Shown here: piece by piece, positions 1 through 4,250 of the stretch
How positions within the stretch are numbered: the first letter of the stretch is position 1
Layout of the letters: each line of letters begins with the position of its first letter
Source: Candidatus Falkowiibacteriota bacterium
GTDB taxonomy: Bacteria; Patescibacteriota; Patescibacteriia; Patescibacteriales; SZUA-104
NCBI GenBank assembly: GCA_003231075.1
Contig: QIIF01000128.1
Span: 1 to 8,839 of the forward strand
Direction: 5' to 3'
Length of the DNA stretch: 8,839 nucleotides
Notes under the pieces: model-generated
Databases searched by the model: none
Seen by the model: only the letters and a program-made list of their open reading frames with translations
Told to the model about the DNA's origin: nothing
Translations under genes and position numbers: made by a program

Positions 1-10
1 TATTATGTGG

Positions 11-40
11 AGTATAAAAATATTTCTTTAATTTTAGCAA
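11..40 (-). promoter_or_regulatory. possible promoter reading out of the left edge
   Basis: On the minus strand TTGCTA (35-40) is followed after 18 bases by TATACT (11-16). Both hexamers are one or two mismatches from sigma-70 consensus and lie just past the dedA stop codon, so they would serve a gene beyond the window. The surrounding 65 bases are very AT-rich, so a chance match is quite possible. Confidence 0.3.
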
Positions 41-65
41 AAAATATATTTTACGGCAATCCTGT

Positions 66-683
66 TTAAATGATTTTAGCTTTCTTAAGTATAATACGCC
101 TAACTATAAAAAAAATAAGAATTAAACCGGCAAAAACTCCTATAAATACACTTCCTCTCTTAATCCATAAAATAATAGTATCCGCCATTTCTCCAAAAAA
201 ATATCCAACTAATAAAAAAACAGCTGCCCACGCAAAACCGCTAAAAACATTCCATAAAATAAATCTTTTTTTATCCATTCTAACCATCCCCGCGACAAAA
301 GGAATAACCGGCCGTATAGGGCCGATAAATCTGCCTAAAAAAACGCTCCGCCCTCCGTATTTATTAAAAAACATTTTTCCTCTGTTTAAATATTTTGATT
401 TGAATATTCTGCTGTTTTCTCCGAAAATTTCTTTTACATACCGTCCCAAATAATAACTGAATACATCGCCCATAATCGCGCCGACAGCGGCGAATATAAA
501 CACATCTCCCAAATCAAAAAATCCCTTTGACGATACAAAACCCACTAAAATGATAAAGGTAGTGCCGGGAATGGCGATACCGACAAACGCCAGAGATTCT
601 ATGAGAGATATAAACAAAATTATCCAATACCCCCAAAAACTGAAATGTTCAATCACCGGCAATAAAGAATTTAAATAATCCAT
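66..683 (-). CDS. DedA family (SNARE-associated/VTT domain) membrane protein
   Basis: A 205-residue integral membrane protein of the DedA superfamily, which in other bacteria supports membrane homeostasis, lipid-carrier recycling and proton-motive-force-dependent traits. Visible family marks are the N-terminal re-entrant region with ESLAF...IPG (Glu29, Pro39-Gly40), the GAIMGD motif (68-73) leading into YYLGR, and the signature GRFIGPIRPVIPFVAG (117-132), whose Arg118 and Arg124 have the six-residue spacing of the essential arginines in E. coli YqjA/YghB. Hydrophobic segments are near 19-50, 60-80, 142-163 and 178-194, and the C-terminal end is basic (RRIILKKAK). The frequent PGD of the family is PGT here, so the usual Asp is missing. 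Start ATG at 683 fits the family length; no clear Shine-Dalgarno precedes it. It is the last gene of the window and is separated from tRNA-Ser by 248 bases of palindromic DNA. Exact substrate is unknown. Confidence 0.92.
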   Translation of the reverse strand: MDYLNSLLPVIEHFSFWGYWIILFISLIESLAFVGIAIPGTTFIILVGFVSSKGFFDLGDVFIFAAVGAIMGDVFSYYLGRYVKEIFGENSRIFKSKYLNRGKMFFNKYGGRSVFLGRFIGPIRPVIPFVAGMVRMDKKRFILWNVFSGFAWAAVFLLVGYFFGEMADTIILWIKRGSVFIGVFAGLILIFFIVRRIILKKAKII

Positions 684-703
684 ATTTATTTTTTCATTCG
701 CCG

Positions 704-790
704 CGGCATAATCTCCCGTTAGGGGATTATGCCGGTTAGCGCGCTTAACATGGTTATCGGATAAGCCGCGTTGCCGGATGGAACCGGCAA
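704..790. repeat. cluster of three GC-rich stem-loops upstream of dedA
   Basis: Three inverted repeats follow each other. CGGCATAATC (704-713) pairs perfectly with GATTATGCCG (725-734). GTTAGCGCGCTTAAC (735-749) is nearly self-complementary. TTGCCGG (771-777) pairs with CCGGCAA (784-790). None is followed by a T-run on either strand, so they do not look like simple terminators. They lie in the dedA 5' region on the minus strand and may be repeat-element remnants or leader structure. Confidence 0.55.
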
Positions 791-831
791 AATCCTCGCG
801 GAGAAATTCTGCCGCGGCAAAATTATTTAGA

Positions 832-855
832 GGCTGCCCATATCCGGCGGCAGCC
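832..855. repeat. short inverted repeat (7-bp stem)
   Basis: GGCTGCC at 832-838 pairs with GGCAGCC at 849-855 around a 10-base loop. It lies in the gene-free stretch between the tRNA and dedA, next to the A7 run at 859-865. On the minus strand the T-run precedes this stem, so it is not a terminator by itself for that strand. Confidence 0.4.
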
Positions 856-858
856 CCT

Positions 859-916
859 AAAAAAATGCGGAAGGGAGAAGATTCCCCCTGCGCTTCGCTA
901 CGGGGGTAAACTTCTC
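859..916 (-). terminator. possible terminator-like hairpin downstream of tRNA-Ser
   Basis: Read on the minus strand, GAGAAG (911-916 side) pairs with CTTCTC (875-880 side). Inside it CCCCC and GGGGG (902-906 with 884-888) form a second stem, with a small GCG/CGC hairpin at the tip. About nine bases later comes a run of seven U (859-865). The gap between stem and U-run is longer than in a typical intrinsic terminator, and those bases are the duplicated tRNA acceptor sequence. Confidence 0.35.
865..884 (-). repeat. partial duplicate of the tRNA-Ser 3' end
   Basis: The 20 bases at 865-884 match 929-948 at 19 of 20 positions. The second copy is the 3' end of the tRNA gene (end of the T stem plus the whole 3' acceptor strand and discriminator) and two flanking bases. 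The copies are direct repeats 64 bases apart. The geometry resembles a tRNA-end attachment-site duplication, but only a 44-base palindromic spacer lies between them and no integrase is present. Confidence 0.75.
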
Positions 917-931
917 ATCCTCTTTTTTATG

Positions 932-1018
932 CGGAAGGGAGAGGATTCGAACCTCCGAGACCCGTGAAGGCCTACCGCCTTTCCAAGGCGGCGCACTCGG
1001 CCACTATGCGACCCTTCC
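932..1018 (-). tRNA. tRNA-Ser (GGA anticodon)
   Basis: The reverse complement folds into a complete 87-base serine tRNA. The acceptor stem is GGAAGGG with CCCTTCC and discriminator G, as expected for serine. The D arm contains the AGTGG and GCCGAG segments. The anticodon stem CCGCC/GGCGG encloses TTGGAAA, giving anticodon GGA, which reads UCC and UCU codons. A long class II variable arm follows, then the T arm with loop TTCGAAT. The 3' CCA is not encoded, so it must be added by the CCA-adding enzyme. A second copy of its 3' end lies just downstream. Confidence 0.97.
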
Positions 1019-1026
1019 AAATAAAT

Positions 1027-1052
1027 TTCTACCGACCTTTAGCTCGGTAGAA
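1027..1052 (-). terminator. stem-loop after the DsbA-like gene, possible terminator
   Basis: TTCTACCGA (1027-1035) pairs perfectly over 9 bp with TCGGTAGAA (1044-1052) around an 8-base loop. It lies between the DsbA-like stop codon and the tRNA 5' end. On the minus strand the stem is followed by ATTTATTT, a U-rich tail. Its sequence closely resembles 3914-3933 upstream of gatC, so it also belongs to a repeat family and its terminator role is inferred. Confidence 0.45.
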
Positions 1053-1060
1053 GGAAATTA

Positions 1061-1837
1061 TTATTTATTGCTTTTCTCTAAATGCTTTAAAATTATATTC
1101 TTCATTCCTGTTCGCTTGTATCCTTGGCTATCCGTAAAATTTTCAAAAGGATAAGCGCCGGGCAATGGCTGGCCGTTAACATAACTTTGAGGCGCGCCGA
1201 GTATTCCGGCATTTTCCCCTTCCGACATTTGCGCTTCAATTTTATCTTTATACTTTTCTTCATCCAAGCATTTATTGAACCGCTCTCCTTCTAAGCCGAT
1301 ATCAACCGCGTCTTTTTTAAATTGATCCGCGTTGAATGTTTTTTCAGCGTTATCGGCGTATAATTTATCGTGCATCTCCCAAAATTTTCCTTGCTCAGCC
1401 GCGCATTCGGAAGCGATAGCCGCTTCCATAGAATAAGGATTAATGCCTGTTAAAGGAAAATTCCGAAAAGCAACCACCACTTTATCGCCGAATTTTTTTA
1501 CTACTTGTTTTACAGTATCGCTGAAATCGGCGCAGAACGGGCATTCAAAATCGCTGTAAACGATAAATTGGACAGGAGCGTCTAATCGTCCCAATATATG
1601 GTCTTCCGCGCTGATTGGCTTTATTATTCCCTCTTCTTGCTCTTTCGCGCCATTAATCGCTTCTTTATTCGCGTTTATTATCCCTTGTTCTTTAGTTTCT
1701 TTTCCCAAGTCCGATTTTTTCACGTTTTTATCGCTGCCGCCGCGAAAAGAAAAAATAAGCGCGATAAATAATCCAACCGCTATAATCGCTATTATGATAA
1801 TCACCATATTGGTTATGGATTTTTTTTTCTTAGACAT
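1061..1837 (-). CDS. membrane-anchored DsbA-like thiol-disulfide oxidoreductase (thioredoxin_4 type)
   Basis: A 258-residue protein with a Lys-rich N-terminus and one membrane segment (about 11-31), a charged linker (35-75), and an extracytoplasmic thioredoxin-fold domain from about 77 to the end. The active site is Cys99-Pro-Phe-Cys102 in the SDFECPFC context typical of the DsbA/thioredoxin_4 family. The opening strand GRLDAPVQFIVYSDFECP, the AAIASECAAEQGKFWEMHDKLY helix and the cis-proline loop GAPQSYVNG (Pro216) all match that family. Cys145 and Cys190 are additional. The likely role is forming or shuffling disulfides in exported proteins; a Cys-rich surface protein is encoded upstream in the window, but a link is only inference. 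ATG at 1837 is the only reasonable start, because an in-frame TAA lies two codons before it. A strong AAGGAGGT site precedes it at an unusually long distance. Confidence 0.93.
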   Translation of the reverse strand: MSKKKKSITNMVIIIIAIIAVGLFIALIFSFRGGSDKNVKKSDLGKETKEQGIINANKEAINGAKEQEEGIIKPISAEDHILGRLDAPVQFIVYSDFECPFCADFSDTVKQVVKKFGDKVVVAFRNFPLTGINPYSMEAAIASECAAEQGKFWEMHDKLYADNAEKTFNADQFKKDAVDIGLEGERFNKCLDEEKYKDKIEAQMSEGENAGILGAPQSYVNGQPLPGAYPFENFTDSQGYKRTGMKNIILKHLEKSNK

Positions 1838-1843
1838 ATTTTA

Positions 1844-1996
1844 AAATTACGAAATACCTCCTTTTTTGTCATCTTGAACGGAGCGAAGCGAAGTGAAAGA
1901 TCTATAATACGCGAATATCGCAATTATCATGTATTACAAATCCTTCCCCGCCGGCTGGCGGGTCAGGATGACAAAACGAAGAACATTTCGTAATTT
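1844..1996. repeat. nested palindromic intergenic element (MITE/REP-like)
   Basis: Nested inverted repeats fill the gap between gatA and the DsbA-like gene. The outer arms AAATTACGAAAT (1844-1855) and ATTTCGTAATTT (1985-1996) are perfect 12-mers. The next pair, TGTCATCTTGAAC (1867-1879) and GGTCAGGATGACA (1961-1973), matches at 11 of 13 positions. The centre GCGAATATCGC (1911-1921) is a perfect small hairpin, flanked by TAATAC/GTATTA. The left arm also contains GGAGCGAAGCGAAGTGAA, a string I recognise as frequent in dispersed bacterial intergenic repeats. No coding sequence is seen inside, so it would be a non-autonomous element. Confidence 0.75.
1856..1863 (-). promoter_or_regulatory. strong Shine-Dalgarno with over-long spacing (DsbA-like gene)
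   Basis: AAGGAGGT on the minus strand is the best ribosome binding site in the window. It ends 18 bases before the ATG at 1837, against the usual 5 to 9. The extra distance corresponds to the 12-base outer arm of the palindromic element (1844-1855) lying between site and start. Confidence 0.6.
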
Positions 1997-2017
1997 AAGG
2001 TAATTTATAAATAACAC

Positions 2018-3529
2018 TTATAATAAAGGTTTATCCTTGTTCCATTCCGTCGCATTCTCATAACTTCCGCCCACTCTAAATAATATCGCTTCATCAAATC
2101 TTCCGCCGATTAACTGCATTCCCACCGGCAAATCATTATCAAATCCGCACGGAATTGATATGGCCGGCAAGCCGGCAAGAGACGGTCCTGACATAAAAAT
2201 ATCTTCCAAATACATTTTTAACGGGTCATCTGATTGCTCGCCGATCTTGAACGCCGGATGCGGCGAAGACGGCGTTAGCAAACAATCAACTTTCTTTAAC
2301 GCTTCATCCATTTCTTCTTTTATTTTTGTTCTTACTTTTTGCGCTTGCAGATAATAAGCGTCGTAATAACCGGCGGAAAGAGCGTAAGTTCCAAGCATTA
2401 TTCTGCGTTTTACCTCCGGCCCGAAACCCTTGCCCCGGCTCTTGGCGTACACATCGTAGAGACGAGGCGCTGCCTCGCCTCTACGGGATAATCCATATTT
2501 AATGCCGTCAAATCTCGCTAAATTAGAACTTATTTCCGAAGGAGTGATGATATAATAAACAGGAATGGCGTATTTGGTGTGCGGCAAGCTCACTTCCGTA
2601 AATTCCGCTCCCAGTTCTTTTAATTTTTCAATGGCGTTATCTATCGCCTCTCTGGTTCCTTTTTCAATGCCGTCAATGAAATATTCCTTGGGCAAACCGA
2701 TTTTAATGCCTTTTAACGTTGGTTGCGGAGCTCCTGCTCCGTGACATTCCTCCCGTTGTTCACTGTAGGAATCCGAGAGAGCCGGAGCTCCGTCGGCAAC
2801 AGTTGTCGTAGAATCATTTTTATCTTTACCGGCAATAACAGATAAGACTAAACCTGTATCCTCCGCCGTCTTGGCGATAACGCCGGGAACATCGGTTGAA
2901 GAAGTCATCGCAATCAATCCGAAACGGGACGCGCGCCCATAGGTCGGTTTCAGTCCGGCAACACCGCAAAATGAAGCCGGCTGCCTTATTGATCCGCCGG
3001 TATCCGTGCCCAGAGCGAAAATACACATATCCGCCGCCACTCCGGCGGCGGAACCGCCCGACGATCCTCCCGGCACTCTTTTTAAATCCCATGGATTATA
3101 AGTCGGCCCGAACGCGCTATTTTCCGTTGAAGCGCCATGGGCGAATTCATCCAAATTGGTTTTACCCAAAAGCACGGCGCCGGCCGCTTTTAACTTTTTA
3201 ATAACAGTGGCGTCATAAGGCGCGATATATCCTTTTAAAATCTTTGAAGCCGCGTTCGTTTCAATCCCCTTGGTCATTATATTCATCTTGCATAAATAAG
3301 GAATTCCCAGTAGGGGCAATCCATGAATTGCTCCTACATTTTTACGACGTTCATCCGCTTTTTTCGCCTCTGCCAGCGCCTCTTCGGCGCAAACAGCCAA
3401 ACACGCCTTAATCTTGCCGTCAACTTCCTTTATCCGCGCTAAACACGCCTCGGTCAACTCAACCGAAGTAATCTCGCCTTTGTCCAATTTTTCAGACGCC
3501 TCTTTAATTGTTAATCTGTTTAATTCCAT
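2018..3529 (-). CDS. gatA: aspartyl/glutamyl-tRNA(Asn/Gln) amidotransferase subunit A
   Basis: GatA supplies ammonia by hydrolysing glutamine, for converting Glu-tRNA(Gln) or Asp-tRNA(Asn) inside the GatCAB complex. Numbering from a TTG at 3538 gives 506 residues; I prefer the ATG at 3529 (503 residues) because family members begin near MELNRLTIKEA. The amidase signature is clear: Lys84, cis-Ser159 in GGSSGGSAAG and nucleophile Ser183 in GTDTGGSIRQPA, with the same 75- and 24-residue spacings as known GatA. EVKRRIMLGTYALSAGYYDAYY and the C-terminal GLPAISIPCG...PVGMQLIGG are also typical. Oddities: residues 68-77, 247-273 and 352-362 are encoded by strong DNA palindromes, and the usual KDN after the catalytic Lys is KMN. 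It follows gatC by about 80 bases, probably in one transcript; gatB is not in the window, as its place is taken by the DsbA-like gene. Confidence 0.97.
   Translation of the reverse strand: MELNRLTIKEASEKLDKGEITSVELTEACLARIKEVDGKIKACLAVCAEEALAEAKKADERRKNVGAIHGLPLLGIPYLCKMNIMTKGIETNAASKILKGYIAPYDATVIKKLKAAGAVLLGKTNLDEFAHGASTENSAFGPTYNPWDLKRVPGGSSGGSAAGVAADMCIFALGTDTGGSIRQPASFCGVAGLKPTYGRASRFGLIAMTSSTDVPGVIAKTAEDTGLVLSVIAGKDKNDSTTTVADGAPALSDSYSEQREECHGAGAPQPTLKGIKIGLPKEYFIDGIEKGTREAIDNAIEKLKELGAEFTEVSLPHTKYAIPVYYIITPSEISSNLARFDGIKYGLSRRGEAAPRLYDVYAKSRGKGFGPEVKRRIMLGTYALSAGYYDAYYLQAQKVRTKIKEEMDEALKKVDCLLTPSSPHPAFKIGEQSDDPLKMYLEDIFMSGPSLAGLPAISIPCGFDNDLPVGMQLIGGRFDEAILFRVGGSYENATEWNKDKPLL
2455..2485. 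repeat. intragenic palindrome in gatA (residues 352-362)
   Basis: CGTAGAG (2455-2461) pairs with CTCTACG (2479-2485), and CGAGGC (2463-2468) with GCCTCG (2472-2477), around a 3-base loop with one mismatch between the stems. It encodes RRGEAAPRLYD, in a part of GatA that varies in length between family members. The sequence resembles GTAGAGACG-type repeats that I know as dispersed elements in several bacterial groups. Confidence 0.75.
2722..2800. repeat. 79-bp nested palindromic insertion in gatA (residues 247-273)
   Basis: The outer arms are GTTGC then GGAGCTCC on the left (2722-2734) and GGAGCTCCG then GCAAC on the right (2784-2792, 2796-2800). An inner pair ATTCCT (2746-2751) and AGGAAT (2767-2772) is nested, and CGGAG/CTCCG forms a local hairpin (2726-2741). 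It encodes 27 residues between the conserved DST stretch and the LKGIKIGLPKEYF motif, where most GatA proteins have only a short linker. It is therefore an in-frame insertion that keeps the gene open. Confidence 0.75.
3310..3337. repeat. intragenic palindrome in gatA next to the catalytic lysine (residues 68-77)
   Basis: A 28-base hairpin: GTAGGGGCAAT (3310-3320) pairs with ATTGCTCCTAC (3327-3337) with one mismatch (a G-T wobble as read on the plus strand). It encodes VGAIHGLPLL, six residues before Lys84. The string GTAGGGGCAATTCATGAATTGC-like is a motif I recall as a widespread dispersed repeat, so this is probably an element domesticated within the gene. Confidence 0.7.
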
Positions 3530-3537
3530 AGCTTTCA

Positions 3538-3608
3538 ACTTGATAAACTAAAATCCCCCCAACCCTCTTTATCAAGGGGGTATTATTAAACTTTCTACTT
3601 GATAAACT
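3538..3608. repeat. palindrome flanked by 12-bp direct repeats, gatC-gatA gap
   Basis: The 12-mer ACTTGATAAACT occurs exactly at 3538-3549 and 3597-3608. Between them lies a CCCCC...GGGGG inverted repeat (3555-3560 with 3576-3580) containing CCCTCTTTATCAAGGG. The direct repeats could be a target-site duplication around a small inserted element, or part of the element itself. They begin right after the gatC stop and end at the gatA start region. Confidence 0.6.
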
Positions 3609-3609
3609 T

Positions 3610-3903
3610 TTAACTTAACACTCTTTTCACCTTAACCTGCCCGTCCTCTGTATCCGGCGCTTGATCCAGCGCCGCCATTCTTTCCACGCCGTCCCATTCT
3701 TCAACCGCGTCTTCCCGAAAAATATTTTCCAAACCAGTCACTTGCGCCGTCGGCTCTACACCGTCAACATCCGCTTCCCGCAATTGATCCACATAACTCA
3801 AAACATCCGACAGCTGGCTGCCGTATTTCTTTAACTCCGCTTCACTCAACTCTAATCGGGCAAGTTTGGCGATATGCTTAATTTGGTCCTCTGATAAAAC
3901 CAT
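3610..3903 (-). CDS. gatC: aspartyl/glutamyl-tRNA(Asn/Gln) amidotransferase subunit C
   Basis: A 97-residue protein, the usual GatC size, which wraps around and stabilises the GatA-GatB interface in the tRNA-dependent amidotransferase. The N-terminal helices LSEDQIKHIAKLARLELSEAELKKYGSQLSDVLSYVDQLREADVDGVEPTA follow the family pattern closely (positions 4 to 53), including HIAKLARL and VLSYVDQL. The C-terminal strand contains FREDAVEEW and ends in VKVKRVLS. Start ATG at 3903 gives the canonical N-terminus; no strong Shine-Dalgarno is seen. It is the first gene after a near-consensus promoter at 4032-4060 and lies just upstream of gatA, fitting a gatC-gatA operon. I see nothing odd in the protein itself. 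Confidence 0.96.
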   Translation of the reverse strand: MVLSEDQIKHIAKLARLELSEAELKKYGSQLSDVLSYVDQLREADVDGVEPTAQVTGLENIFREDAVEEWDGVERMAALDQAPDTEDGQVKVKRVLS

Positions 3904-3913
3904 AAAATTTACA

Positions 3914-3982
3914 TTCTACCGAGCTTTAAGCTCATGGTTCGGGCGGCTTTAGCCGCGTACCGCAACGCCATGAGGTTAAAGC
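3914..3982. repeat. compound palindrome in the gatC leader
   Basis: GCTTTAAGCTCATGG (3923-3937) and CCATGAGGTTAAAGC (3968-3982) pair at 13 of 15 positions. Inside, GCGGCT (3943-3948) and AGCCGC (3951-3956) form a perfect second hairpin. The left part TTCTACCGAGCTTTAAGCTC (3914-3933) is nearly the same as the stem-loop at 1027-1045. It would be in the 5' leader of gatC mRNA if the upstream promoter is used. Confidence 0.65.
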
Positions 3983-4023
3983 AAAGGATGAGATAGGGAA
4001 AATTTTAGTCTCGTAATTTCTTT

Positions 4024-4057
4024 ACTATTAAATTATAGAATATTATAGTTTAATAGT
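4024..4057. promoter_or_regulatory. 15-bp imperfect inverted repeat over the gatC promoter
   Basis: ACTATTAAATTATAG (4024-4038) and TTATAGTTTAATAGT (4043-4057) are inverted copies matching at 13 of 15 positions around AATA. The arms cover the -10 element and the edge of the -35 element. This is operator geometry, though AT-rich palindromes arise by chance more easily. The symmetry also gives a plus-strand promoter match (TTTACT 4021-4026, 17 bases, TATAGT 4044-4049). Confidence 0.45.
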
Positions 4058-4060
4058 CAA
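4032..4060 (-). promoter_or_regulatory. sigma-70-like promoter for gatC-gatA
   Basis: On the minus strand TTGACT (4055-4060) and TATAAT (4032-4037) are separated by exactly 17 bases. The -10 is perfect and the -35 has one mismatch. Transcription would begin near 4025 and give a leader of about 120 bases, including the compound palindrome, before gatC. Confidence 0.68.
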
Positions 4061-4062
4061 AA

Positions 4063-4164
4063 AAGCGGACAGAATACGCGCCGTAAAAAGCGGCTCGTTA
4101 CGCGGTTCGGCGGCTAAGTTCGCGTACGGGCTGCCCGCGCTCCGCTCCGGCATCCCGTCCGCTT
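4063..4164. repeat. GC-rich block closed by inverted repeats; possible S1 terminator or structured RNA
   Basis: AAGCGGAC (4063-4070) and GTCCGCTT (4157-4164) are perfect inverted repeats enclosing 86 bases that are far more GC-rich than the flanks. Inside, CGGGC-A-GCCCG makes a small hairpin. On the minus strand the closing stem ends in GTCCGC followed by six T (4059-4064), a terminator-like ending for the S1 transcript. It may equally be a palindromic repeat or the body of a small RNA. Confidence 0.5.
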
Positions 4165-4250
4165 AATTAAAAGGAACCGAACCGGATTAGATTTTTTTTA
4201 TAAGATCTTCTCCGACTCGGCTCCCTTTTCTATTGGCAATTTAATTCCGG

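Larger units (their letters stand above)
3904..4250. other. 347-bp intergenic region between S1 and gatC
   Basis: No convincing gene is present. From right to left it holds a long imperfect stem-loop beyond the S1 stop (4169-4180 with 4217-4229, loop of 36 bases), a GC-rich block bounded by inverted repeats (4063-4164), an AT-rich inverted repeat containing a promoter (4024-4060), and the compound palindrome of the gatC leader (3914-3982). A 36-codon frame at 4043-4153 coincides with the GC-rich block and is considered spurious. Confidence 0.6.

Noticed and set aside
70..453. Plus-strand reading frame opposite dedA, and similar plus-strand frames opposite gatA, S1 and the surface gene
   Set aside because: All lie antisense to well-supported genes and show no family features.
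865..884. Second, degenerate tRNA gene
   Set aside because: Only the 3' 20 bases are copied; no D, anticodon or variable arm can be found beside them.
4043..4153. 36-codon frame MPERSAGSPYANLAAEPRNE... within the GC-rich block
   Set aside because: It coincides with the inverted-repeat block and runs into the promoter; there is no ribosome site. Openness is more likely a property of the repeat.
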